From Microcaldota archaeon (GTDB lineage Archaea > Micrarchaeota > Micrarchaeia > Anstonellales > JAGGVH01), in contig JAGGVH010000036.1 in assembly GCA_021158105.1 (NCBI GenBank), positions 1-41,162 on the forward strand: a stretch of DNA of 41,162 nucleotides, given 5' to 3'. The notes beneath the pieces are model-generated. The model did not search any database and was not told the DNA's origin. It saw only the letters and a list, made by a program, of their open reading frames with translations. Below, piece by piece: positions 1-7,119 of the stretch. The stretch's first letter is position 1, and every line of letters starts with the position of its first letter. Both the position numbers and the translations under genes were made by a program.

Positions 1-2
1 CA

Positions 3-65
3 GACTATTTGGGCAGGGAAATTGACAAGCCCAGGAATCTTGCAAAGAGTGTGACTGTCGAATAA
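3..65 (+). CDS. 3' end of an upstream gene (partial)
   Basis: Frame 3 is open from the window edge to a TAA at 63-65. It reads as a normal protein tail of 20 residues (begins DYLGREIDKP, ends SVTVE). The other two forward frames stop earlier. The fragment is too short to assign to a family. The stop codon is also the first three bases of a strong hairpin (63-86), which would suit a transcript end. This could be chance, because only the tail is visible. Confidence 0.35.
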   Translation, partial: DYLGREIDKPRNLAKSVTVE

Positions 66-201
66 GGGCGCCTGTGCCCGCCCTTACACCCATCCCCCGC
101 CTCGCTTCGCGGGCTCCTACCGTAAGGAGCCTTGCCCCCTTACTAACTTTCCCCCGACTGCTTTGCGGGCTCCTACCGTAAGGGCGCCGTATCCTCCCTT
201 A
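63..201. repeat. Cluster of GC-rich hairpins with a 19-bp direct repeat
   Basis: Three inverted repeats follow one another. TAAGGGCG/CGCCCTTA (63-70 with 79-86) and GGCTCCT/AGGAGCC (112-118 with 125-131) are perfect stems. TAAGGG/CCCTTA (179-184 with 196-201) is shorter. The 19-mer GCGGGCTCCTACCGTAAGG occurs exactly at 109-127 and again at 165-183. This stretch is far richer in G+C than the rest of the window. It may be a degraded intergenic palindromic repeat or a terminator array. No mobile gene accompanies it. Confidence 0.6.
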
Positions 202-257
202 TACCCATCTTTTAAAGCTTTTGGCGAAGATAGCAAAATACTCTTGTCTTTTCTCAT
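117..257 (-). CDS. Doubtful small ORF, 46 aa
   Basis: A minus-strand frame begins with an ATG that overlaps the stop of the preceding small ORF (TAATG), the usual geometry of translational coupling. It encodes a basic, glycine-rich peptide beginning MRKDKSILLSSPKALKDGYK. Its second half is simply the translation of the GC-rich hairpin repeat, so it may be accidental. No family was recognised. Confidence 0.15.
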   Translation of the reverse strand: MRKDKSILLSSPKALKDGYKGGYGALTVGARKAVGGKLVRGQGSLR

Positions 258-400
258 TATGCCATTTGACCTTCACTGCCATTTTCCAGCAATTTTTCTC
301 TCAATAGATATTCCATCTCCTTCTTTTTATGAGGATACATCTTTCCTCTCAAGATCAGCCAGTTGAGTTGCGCCGCATTGCGGCGAAATTTGCGTCGCAT
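257..400 (-). CDS. Small basic ORF, 47 aa, hypothetical
   Basis: This frame is too short for the ORF track. It starts at ATG (398-400) and ends at TAA (257-259). The peptide starts MRRKFRRNAAQLNWLILRGK and continues into an amphipathic lysine/glutamate-rich helix, so its composition is protein-like. No clear GGTGA-type ribosome binding site precedes it. A perfect CGCCGC/GCGGCG hairpin (371-385) lies inside the coding sequence. It may be a real small gene, a remnant of one, or chance. The plus-strand ORF over the same bases (163-366) looks less protein-like. Confidence 0.3.
   Translation of the reverse strand: MRRKFRRNAAQLNWLILRGKMYPHKKKEMEYLLREKLLENGSEGQMA
371..385. other. Perfect GC hairpin CGCCGC-ATT-GCGGCG
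   Basis: A six-base-pair all-GC stem with a three-base loop stands out in AT-rich sequence. It lies within the doubtful 47-aa minus-strand ORF. No T-run follows on either strand, so it is not a classical terminator. Confidence 0.5.
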
Positions 401-492
401 CTTCAAAGACTTACTTTAATTTTGGCAGGATGAAAATTAAACCTTACTTTAATAATCTTTAATTTTAATTTAAATTTTACCAAGACAGATAG

Positions 493-630
493 ACAAAAAC
501 CCTATCGGAATGGGGTTTTGAAGAACTCTTAGATGAAAATACAATTTATCAAGAATAAGTAAAGTTTAAAGATTTGTGCCCTAATATGGTGAATGTTTTG
601 TTGGATTCGCCAGGATTGATAATTGAATAA
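493..630 (+). pseudogene. Possible decayed gene fragment with one in-frame stop
   Basis: One forward frame reads TKTLSEWGFEELLDENTIYQ-E, a TAA at 556-558, then continues in the same frame to FKDLCPNMVNVLLDSPGLII-E and a TAA at 628-630. Both halves look like real protein and share a frame, which suggests a gene broken by a stop and truncated upstream. The rest of 400-780 holds nothing else convincing. Family unknown. Confidence 0.3.
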
Positions 631-782
631 TAATTTAAGAGAATTTTAACGTGTTGCACAGTCATATTTCAAACTATCGAAAGCTTTAAAGAATATGGAG
701 TAATAGTGTAAATATACTTTCTTAGCTTAAGGATGGAGCGTTCGCTTTGCGGACTATAGATGCTGGAATAAAAGGTGGTTTG

Positions 783-2027
783 ATGAAAGCAATGAAAGCA
801 GTAATACTTGCAGGCGGTGAAGGTAAACGGTTATGGCCCATAACAACATCTTATCCTAAATCTTATGTTAAAGTTCTAGGAAAACCTTTGATTGAATGGA
901 CTATTTCTTTTTTGAGAAATGCAGGTGTTGATGATATCATTGTTATAACAAACCCAAATCATAAAATTAATCAGGGATATTTTGATTATTCGGTTAAAGA
1001 AAAAAATGATGTAGTATCATCAACTGAATATCTGAAGAAGATGGGCGTTCGCCCTGTTGTTCAAGATGAGCCCAAAGGTACTGCACATGCGTTGTGGTGC
1101 GCGCGAGAATACATAGATGAAGATTTTATCTTAATGAATAGTGATGATGTTATCCCACCCGACACTGTAAAGAAGGTTGTAGCAAATGAAGGGTTTTATG
1201 CCGCACAGGTTGGTGATAGAGAAGATTTTGGTGCAGTGATAACAAAAGAAAACAAATTGAATGATATCAAAGAAAAAGAAGTATCAGGTCCAGGTCTGGT
1301 TAATCTTAATCTGGCACATTTGCCAAGAGAATTTATTGATTATACCAATACTGAAAAGATGAGCCTGTCTAAGAGAAGAGAATATGAACTAACTGATTCG
1401 TTCAAATCTTTTGCAAAGGATTATGAATTAGAGGTTAAAACGATTGAATCGTGGCACACCATAACTTATTTTTGGGATTTGATTGATGTAAACTTGTTTT
1501 TCCTCAACCAATTTTTATCAAATATTTTTCCATTGGATTGGTTGGGCAGGGGGTATTCAATAATTAATGGTTCAATAGTTCACGATTCAGCGAATATTCA
1601 TGACCAAAATGAGATTTTAAATTCGTTTATCGGTCCAAAGGTTATAATTGAAAAGTTTGCCAAAGTGTATGATTCAGTTTTGGAAGCATATAATCGTATT
1701 GGTACGTCAGAAGTTAAAAAATCCATTATGATGAAACGGGCTAACGCGCCACATTTTAATCATGTTGGTGATGCAGTGTTATGTGAAAATGTTAACCTGG
1801 GTGCGGGAACTCAGCTTGCCAACTTGAGATTTGATAATAAAAATATAACTGTTCAGACAAAAAAAGGTGTTGTTGACAGTAAAAAGAGAAAATTGGGGCA
1901 GTGTATAGGTGCCAATACTAAGATAGGTATAAACGTGTCAGTCAATTGTGGTGTATTGATAACGCCAGGGGTGCACATACTCCCAGAAACTTTTGTTAAA
2001 GATAACATAGAAAATGTGGGTGATTAA
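783..2027 (+). CDS. GlmU-like bifunctional sugar-1-phosphate nucleotidyltransferase/acetyltransferase
   Basis: Predicted to make a nucleotide sugar, most likely UDP-GlcNAc from GlcN-1-P or GlcNAc-1-P, in the cytoplasm. The N-terminal half is a Rossmann-like pyrophosphorylase domain with the signature LAGGEGKRLWPIT (residues 9-21) and the PK loop YPKSYVKVLGKP. The last ~140 residues form a left-handed beta-helix with hexapeptide repeats. They include HFNHVGDAVL and VNLGAGTQLANLRFD, typical of the archaeal bifunctional enzymes such as Sulfolobus ST0452. I chose ATG 783 because GGTGG (774-778) sits four bases before it; the ORF track's TTG at 747 has no such site. The gene directly abuts the phosphohexomutase gene, so the two are probably one operon. 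Exact sugar specificity cannot be read from sequence. Confidence 0.85.
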   Translation: MKAMKAVILAGGEGKRLWPITTSYPKSYVKVLGKPLIEWTISFLRNAGVDDIIVITNPNHKINQGYFDYSVKEKNDVVSSTEYLKKMGVRPVVQDEPKGTAHALWCAREYIDEDFILMNSDDVIPPDTVKKVVANEGFYAAQVGDREDFGAVITKENKLNDIKEKEVSGPGLVNLNLAHLPREFIDYTNTEKMSLSKRREYELTDSFKSFAKDYELEVKTIESWHTITYFWDLIDVNLFFLNQFLSNIFPLDWLGRGYSIINGSIVHDSANIHDQNEILNSFIGPKVIIEKFAKVYDSVLEAYNRIGTSEVKKSIMMKRANAPHFNHVGDAVLCENVNLGAGTQLANLRFDNKNITVQTKKGVVDSKKRKLGQCIGANTKIGINVSVNCGVLITPGVHILPETFVKDNIENVGD

Positions 2028-3269
2028 ATGTTTAAGAAGTATGATATTAGGGGGAAATACCCTGATGAAGTCAATGAAAAGGTGTTTGCGCGTATTGGCA
2101 GGGCGATAAACAAATACATGGACAAACATAACATTAAACAGTTTGTGATAGCAAATGATTATAGGGTTCATAGTAATACCTTAGCATCAGCACTTGCTTC
2201 AACATCAAACGGTGTTTTAGTTGGCCCTATGCCCACACCATGTATAGCACATTATAATGGGTTTGTTGGCATGGTTACTGCTTCACACAACCCGCCAGAA
2301 TATAACGGGTTAAAATTATTTATGAATGGTGTGGCATTTGATTTTGAGCAGTATTTAGAAATAAAACAGATTTATGATTCTTTTAAGATTGATTACATAT
2401 GGGAAACGATTAATGTGAACGATGACTTGCGTTCTGCTATTATGACTGACTATGTAAATTCGTTGCCCCATATTACTTCAAAAGGTTCCAACATCATCTT
2501 TGATTTGGGGGGTGGAGCAGTATGTGCCGTTAGAGATGTCTTCTCAAACAGAATTTTTGACGTTCCAGACCCGTTGTTTACAAAACGAAAACCAGAACCA
2601 AAAAATGAAACATTGAATAGATTAAAAGAAGTTGCAAAGGGTAGGATTGGGGTCGCATTTGACGGTGATGCAGACAGGATTGTAGCTATTGATAAAGAGT
2701 TGATATGGCCAGATGTTCTGGGGGCATTCTTCTTAGAAAAAGGATTGATAAATTCTAAGAATGTTGTTATGACAATCGATAGTTCGTCAAAGATTTATGA
2801 TAGGCTATTTAACTTGGGTTATAATCTCATATACTCACCAGTTGGCGGGGGTAATGTGATAAATAAAATGAAAGAGTTTAATGATTCTTATGGGTTTGAG
2901 AATTCTGGGCATTATTATTTGTCAGACAGAAATTATGTTTCTGACGGGCCCTATTTTGCTCTTTTACTTTCACAAGTCAATCCGGGCGACATTTTTAATT
3001 ATCAACAGTCCTTAGGGGTTGACAGGATAATGTTTACTGTTCCATACTATGTCAAGATTGCAGATGCTAAGGATATGTTAGAGGAAATGGGTGCAACTAA
3101 GTTTGTAATGATTGACGGTGTCAAGGGAATCAGTAATGACTGGAGTGTGTTGATCCGAAACTCAAACACTGAAACAAAGGCAAGGATTAACATTGAAGGA
3201 AAAGGTATCAATGGAATTGAAAAGATAATAAGAGGCAAAATACAAGATGTATCTTTATCCATAACATAA
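2028..3269 (+). CDS. Phosphohexomutase (GlmM/ManB family)
   Basis: Alpha-D-phosphohexomutase that interconverts hexose 6- and 1-phosphates. Next to a GlmU-like gene it is most likely a phosphoglucosamine mutase supplying GlcN-1-P. Visible motifs are the phosphoserine loop TASHNPPEYNG, the metal loop DGDADR, the sugar loop ENSGHYYLSD and the phosphate loop RNSNTET. The last two differ from the commoner GEESGH and RPSGTEP forms. At 413 aa it is shorter than the usual ~450. The start codon immediately follows the stop of the upstream gene, whose last codons supply the GGTGAT ribosome binding site. Phosphomannomutase activity is the main alternative. Confidence 0.85.
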   Translation: MFKKYDIRGKYPDEVNEKVFARIGRAINKYMDKHNIKQFVIANDYRVHSNTLASALASTSNGVLVGPMPTPCIAHYNGFVGMVTASHNPPEYNGLKLFMNGVAFDFEQYLEIKQIYDSFKIDYIWETINVNDDLRSAIMTDYVNSLPHITSKGSNIIFDLGGGAVCAVRDVFSNRIFDVPDPLFTKRKPEPKNETLNRLKEVAKGRIGVAFDGDADRIVAIDKELIWPDVLGAFFLEKGLINSKNVVMTIDSSSKIYDRLFNLGYNLIYSPVGGGNVINKMKEFNDSYGFENSGHYYLSDRNYVSDGPYFALLLSQVNPGDIFNYQQSLGVDRIMFTVPYYVKIADAKDMLEEMGATKFVMIDGVKGISNDWSVLIRNSNTETKARINIEGKGINGIEKIIRGKIQDVSLSIT

Positions 3270-3341
3270 TACTTTTATTAGACCGTTGTTCATAAAAACA
3301 TTTTTAAACATTTAGTTCATTTAAGAAAATTGGCGACCAAA

Positions 3342-3623
3342 ATGAGCATAGAACACAAAAAAGGCAAAAGTAGTGGTAAGTTTAATTCTAATTTGGATAA
3401 CCCACAAGTTAACATGTTTAGGATGGCCCTTTTAACCAACCACAATCCTGACCTTAAAAAAGAACTTTTGATGATTGAGAGGCTTGAGCGAGTGATAAAA
3501 CTTTCAGATGAAATGGGCAGGAAAACTTCCCCTTCTGCAGAGTTTAGAAGGGCTTTAGCATACCATAAACTCTTAGTAGAAGCAATCATTGCAGTGAAGA
3601 GTGCTAGGGCCGGAACATTGTAA
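3342..3623 (+). CDS. Hypothetical small protein, 93 aa
   Basis: No family recognised. The protein is rich in lysine and charged residues, with an N-terminal basic stretch (HKKGKSSGK). It then appears all-helical: about residues 30-60 hold LKKELLMIERLERVIKL and the end holds AYHKLLVEAIIAVKSARAG. I chose ATG 3342 over the ORF track's TTG 3330. A TATA-like TTTTTAAAC at about 3300-3308 lies some 37 bases upstream, which implies a very short leader. It is convergent with the next gene, with only seven bases between the stops. The helical, basic make-up would suit a nucleic-acid-associated role, but that is a guess. Confidence 0.6.
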   Translation: MSIEHKKGKSSGKFNSNLDNPQVNMFRMALLTNHNPDLKKELLMIERLERVIKLSDEMGRKTSPSAEFRRALAYHKLLVEAIIAVKSARAGTL

Positions 3624-3630
3624 ATCTGTT

Positions 3631-4356
3631 TTATTTTTTCTTTCGTCTTTTCTTTGGCGGTTTTAACAAGGCCTGCAATTCTTTTGAAACGTTTTTATAT
3701 ATCATTTCAGGTGTTATAAATGGCTGGTATGACGATTTTAATATTGCATTAACATAGACTTCTTTTAATACATCTTTTTGTGGGACAAGTTTAAGCTCTT
3801 CAATTAAGGATTTGTATGACGTTCTTATATTAACCTCTGGGAACGGATATTTGTCAGATAACAATTCAAACAACTTATTATTCATACTGTTGATTATGCT
3901 TGATATTGCGAACATTGGAATGACTGGCTCTTCTTTTTTAAATTTATGTTTTTTCACTATCACCCATAAATCTGTGTTGGATACAAGCACTATCCTGTCA
4001 TCAGTAAAGTCAGATGGTTTACAGTCAATTGTTTTATCTATTTTCGGGTATGGTGAAAACCCAAACTTTTCAAGTGATTTTATTATAAAATAATTTTCAT
4101 ACCATTTTTTTTGTCTTTTATCTTCTGAATATATCTTTGAAAATTTTACTTTTTCAATGTCGCCAATTGCTTTTAATTTTTTAATTTCATCATCAATAAT
4201 TCTTAGTTGTTTATCATTTAAGTATTTGTACTCTTCATTCACTAGAAAAGGTATGATTTTGGATAGCGCAGCGATAATTTCATCTTTGGTTGGCCCGAAC
4301 AGTTCACAATTAAACACAGTGTCATTTTTCTTATAATAGAATGTAAACATTTCCAT
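3631..4356 (-). CDS. Hypothetical protein, 241 aa, basic C-terminal tail
   Basis: No family recognised. It looks like a soluble mixed alpha/beta protein with no signal peptide or membrane segment. A helical charged middle (about residues 50-90) is followed by a beta-rich section (DRIVLVSNTDLWVIVKK) and more helices. It ends in a strongly basic tail, PPKKRRKKK, that could bind nucleic acid. A GGTGGGG ribosome binding site lies just before ATG 4356. The gene stands between convergent 3342-3623 and tRNA-Asn on the same strand. Confidence 0.65.
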   Translation of the reverse strand: MEMFTFYYKKNDTVFNCELFGPTKDEIIAALSKIIPFLVNEEYKYLNDKQLRIIDDEIKKLKAIGDIEKVKFSKIYSEDKRQKKWYENYFIIKSLEKFGFSPYPKIDKTIDCKPSDFTDDRIVLVSNTDLWVIVKKHKFKKEEPVIPMFAISSIINSMNNKLFELLSDKYPFPEVNIRTSYKSLIEELKLVPQKDVLKEVYVNAILKSSYQPFITPEMIYKNVSKELQALLKPPKKRRKKK

Positions 4357-4384
4357 TTCCCCACCACTTTCATTGTTCTTTAAC

Positions 4385-4495
4385 GCCCCGGGCCGGACTT
4401 GAACCGACGACCTTCCGGTTACTGCTTTTTCTTGATGAAACTTCTTTTCAAGAAGTTTCTAACAGCCGGACGCTCTACCACTAAGCTACCGGGGC
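4385..4495 (-). tRNA. tRNA-Asn(GTT) with a 40-nt intron at 37/38
   Basis: Reverse strand. Acceptor GCCCCGG pairs with CCGGGGC, the D-arm is GCTT...GAGC, anticodon stem TCCGG pairs with CCGGA, and the T-arm is GTCGG-TTCAAGT-CCGGC. All stems are intact and the discriminator would be G (complement of 4384), as expected for Asn. Removing 40 nt leaves the loop CTGTTAA, giving anticodon GTT and a 71-nt body. No CCA is encoded. The gene lies between an orphan gene on the same strand and a divergent surface-protein gene. Splicing would need the endonuclease encoded at 14112-15251. Confidence 0.9.
4420..4459 (-). other. tRNA-Asn intron, 40 nt
   Basis: Intron placement follows the bulge-helix-bulge rule. 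The central helix is CUGU with GCAG. The 5' bulge is UAG (cut UA^G), the 3' bulge is UAA (cut UA^A), and the outer helix is the anticodon stem. The expected inner helix next to the 5' bulge is not obvious. Instead the intron holds a perfect 10-bp hairpin, GAAACTTCTT/AAGAAGTTTC. A rival pairing TTCTTGA/TCAAGAA is possible. Confidence 0.8.
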
Positions 4496-4584
4496 ATTAT
4501 TACTGAATGTTTATACATCAGTAGCATTCTATTTAGTGAAAATGTATTTAAACATAACGTGTTAATTTTAATCAGGTGATTGAT

Positions 4585-5853
4585 ATGAAAACATGGTTGT
4601 TTGTGATGTTATTTGTAAGCATTTTTATGGGTTTTGTGTATGCAGGATATGTTGACCACCCGATCATTTATACAGTTGACCAGAATTATGTTCCGATTAA
4701 AGGTGTTGAAGTCACAGTAACATATCAACACAGTTGGCGCGCTGGCGATTATGTCACATCACTCCCAGTTCTAACTGATGACCATGGCAAGGTTCAGTTG
4801 AGGGTAACAAACACTGTCCCTGAGGAGATGGGTGTTGAGAAAACATATACAGTTAACATAAGATACTTAAATTATACAGATTCGCAAACATTAACATATT
4901 CCCCTAAAAGGCAGACTAAGACTTATTTTGTTATTCCTGTCAACCAGCTTACAGTTTATATATATTCTCCTAAGAAAGGCAGTGTTAACGCTTCAACCAA
5001 CATATTAAACATTGAAAAGCAAACTGACCATGGTTATGTATTCTATCATCTCCCACCTGGCGATTACACATTAAACATAACTTATGAAGGTGAGACATTC
5101 CAGTTGCCCATTCATATGGGAAACCAAGACATGTCAACCAATTATTCGATTAGTGAATATGAACCAACAATCGAATTTGTTGACGATAAGGGCAACCAGC
5201 TCAATGGCACATTGAATGTTTGTGGGAAACAGTTTAACATAACTTCACCACAAAAGATTAAGATTGTGTGCACTGCAGACCAGAATGCAACGGCTGAGGT
5301 CTATGCAAAAAGGGTCATACAACCTGTTGACTTATCTCACTCAAACATTAGGTTTGTTTTTGATGTGACACGGCCCGTTGTCCGTGAGGCAGTGTTTTAT
5401 GCTAATAAACAGTCCTGGGGTGTAAACTTGGATGCTTATGACCCGGGCGTTTACCCTTCTGGGATTAAGGATAATGTCATGATGTCATGCTCTGTCCTGC
5501 GTCCCGGTGAAAGCAATCCTGTAGTTAGAACATTTCATTTAGTTTATAACAAAACACGAAACAGGTATTATGGAGTATTCAAACATGAAGACCCTGGCAC
5601 TAGGATTGATGCAGTAATAACTATATCTGATAATGCAGGCAACATCGAAACATATTCTACCACTTTCATTGTTGGTGAAGATGCACGGATTAATGATGAC
5701 TCAAGCACAGTGGTCAACACAACAGATACTGATAATACTAAGAAGCAAGAAGGTGGGATAGATTGGATATTGGTCATTGTTATAATTGTTGTGGTCATAA
5801 TCATCGCAGGTGTGGTATATTATCTTAAAAATAAATATTCTGAACCTGTCTAA
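4585..5853 (+). CDS. Membrane-anchored, sequon-rich surface protein
   Basis: Predicted secreted protein held by a C-terminal membrane anchor. Residues 1-20 form a signal peptide ending near FVYA. The body is beta-rich with Ig-like/carboxypeptidase-regulatory-like stretches (for example PIKGVEVTVTYQHSW and VPVNQL-type strands). Residues ~395-415 are a single transmembrane helix (WILVIVIIVVVIIIAGVVYY) followed by a short basic tail. I count nine N-X-S/T sequons, so it is a likely substrate of the AglB in this window. ATG 4585 is chosen because GGTGAT (4575-4580) precedes it; the track's GTG 4576 lies inside that site. A TATA-like TATTTAAAC is at 4545-4553. The specific function is unknown; adhesion or S-layer-associated roles are possible. 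Confidence 0.75.
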   Translation: MKTWLFVMLFVSIFMGFVYAGYVDHPIIYTVDQNYVPIKGVEVTVTYQHSWRAGDYVTSLPVLTDDHGKVQLRVTNTVPEEMGVEKTYTVNIRYLNYTDSQTLTYSPKRQTKTYFVIPVNQLTVYIYSPKKGSVNASTNILNIEKQTDHGYVFYHLPPGDYTLNITYEGETFQLPIHMGNQDMSTNYSISEYEPTIEFVDDKGNQLNGTLNVCGKQFNITSPQKIKIVCTADQNATAEVYAKRVIQPVDLSHSNIRFVFDVTRPVVREAVFYANKQSWGVNLDAYDPGVYPSGIKDNVMMSCSVLRPGESNPVVRTFHLVYNKTRNRYYGVFKHEDPGTRIDAVITISDNAGNIETYSTTFIVGEDARINDDSSTVVNTTDTDNTKKQEGGIDWILVIVIIVVVIIIAGVVYYLKNKYSEPV

Positions 5854-5857
5854 TCAA

Positions 5858-6445
5858 TCACACGATCCATTCCCTTGGGATTAATATATAGTATTCAATA
5901 TCTTTGCCATATTTTGAGATATTAAAATAATTTTCAGCCATTTCTAAGAATCTATTAAGTTTTGAGATGTGATAGTGTATTTTAACTTTATCTTTTATTG
6001 TTTCTGTTAAATAATCATATATAACTTCTGCCATCTGCGATTCAATGTTCCATGTGGGCAGAACTATGATTGAACTTTCGTGGACTGCGTTTCTGAGGAC
6101 GCTTACCACATTTTCCTGTGCCCTTTGCGGTAGTGAGAACACTTTCTTATCTAAAAAGATTATGTCATATTTTTTAATATTTGTTGTGAATTGTACGCAT
6201 TCAATGTCATACCCATACTTATCATTAAGGTGTTCTGCCCACACTTTTATTGCTTCATAATTGGTATTAATCATGATATGCGCCATTTTGGTTATTTTAA
6301 ATTCGACATCAAACCTTTTTTTTATGTCATAGAACTTGTTTGCAAACATTTTCCGTTTATGTTTCATAATTTTTACAATGTGCCACCCATCAAGTATGTC
6401 TAACACTGTGAGTTTCTTTTTTATGAACACAGGCGCGTTTTTCAT
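5858..6445 (-). CDS. Hypothetical protein, 195 aa
   Basis: No family recognised. It reads as a soluble alpha/beta protein. Residues ~25-55 are very basic (KIMKHKRKMFANKFYDIKKR). Two strands look Rossmann-like (YDIIFLDKKVF and SSIIVLPTWNI). It ends with DIEYYILIPREWIV. The 5' side fits a leaderless mRNA: a TTTTTAAAC box is centred about 27 bases before ATG 6445 and no GGTGA site is present. It is convergent with the surface-protein gene, four bases apart. Confidence 0.6.
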   Translation of the reverse strand: MKNAPVFIKKKLTVLDILDGWHIVKIMKHKRKMFANKFYDIKKRFDVEFKITKMAHIMINTNYEAIKVWAEHLNDKYGYDIECVQFTTNIKKYDIIFLDKKVFSLPQRAQENVVSVLRNAVHESSIIVLPTWNIESQMAEVIYDYLTETIKDKVKIHYHISKLNRFLEMAENYFNISKYGKDIEYYILIPREWIV

Positions 6446-6468
6446 ACATTATTTTATGGTAAATTAAG

Positions 6469-6477
6469 TTTAAAAAT
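6469..6477 (-). promoter_or_regulatory. TATA-like box for the 5858-6445 gene
   Basis: Reverse-strand TTTTTAAAC is centred about 27 nt upstream of ATG 6445. This is the distance at which transcription would begin at the start codon itself. Confidence 0.5.
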
Positions 6478-6543
6478 GGTTGCCATGATACATAAAGTTA
6501 TAGAAAAAGTAAAACATAAAAAGAATAAGAAATGTTTGTATTT

Positions 6544-7119
6544 TCATTTTTCAATGTTTTGCTTGTTTTCAATTATCTTTTTCCCGTCTGCTGATGGTAT
6601 AATCCTTAGTCTACTATTTTCAAATTCTAATTCAAATTCTTTGCCATTGGTTAACATATGAAGAAAAACTGCGAGCGCACCCGCTTCTGAATGTGGTTGG
6701 TTGCCTATTGCGACATTATAATCAACAATGTGATATACTTCCATTGGAACCTTCTCACCACCAACAATTATCAGGAATTTATCATTTTTCTGTATGTCGT
6801 TGATAACCTTGTTGCCCGGCATGCCATACATCGTAAGGTGAACAATCATATACCCTTCCTTTTTGTGTTTTTTTATTATATCTTTCCAGTTGTCTGAATA
6901 TTCAACCTTAAACTTTCCGCCCCAATTGTTAGTAATGTTATTGATTGAATTTTCAAGGCGTGCATCTTTTTGTCCTGTGTAATATACCTTGCTTACACCG
7001 AACGCCCGTGCAATCAGACAAACGTGCGTGCTAAGCCTGACATCTCTTATTATTCTATGCGACAGCCTTAATACATGTATATCTCTCATATGATCAACTT
7101 TAATTGTCCAATCATTCAA
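6544..7119 (-). CDS. tRNA (cytidine-56-2'-O)-methyltransferase Trm56
   Basis: SPOUT-class SAM-dependent enzyme that methylates C56 in the T-loop of archaeal tRNAs. The family opening VLRLSHRIIRDVRLSTHVCLI (start ~residue 16) matches the conserved RLGHR..RD.R.TTHV block. Later blocks NWGGKFKVEY, MIVHLTMYGMP, LIIVGGEKVP and YNVAIGNQPHSEAGALAVFL supply the SAM-binding knot. At 191 aa the length is normal. The start overlaps the end of the LeuRS gene by eight bases, so the pair is translated together; GTGATT precedes ATG 7119. A second ATG at 7089 would fit the usual family N-terminus. Residue 56 of tRNA-Met is next to an intron in this genome. Confidence 0.9.
   Translation of the reverse strand: MNDWTIKVDHMRDIHVLRLSHRIIRDVRLSTHVCLIARAFGVSKVYYTGQKDARLENSINNITNNWGGKFKVEYSDNWKDIIKKHKKEGYMIVHLTMYGMPGNKVINDIQKNDKFLIIVGGEKVPMEVYHIVDYNVAIGNQPHSEAGALAVFLHMLTNGKEFELEFENSRLRIIPSADGKKIIENKQNIEK

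Noticed and set aside
163-366. 67-aa plus-strand ORF
   Set aside because: Composition is not protein-like, no start signal, and the opposite strand carries a better frame.
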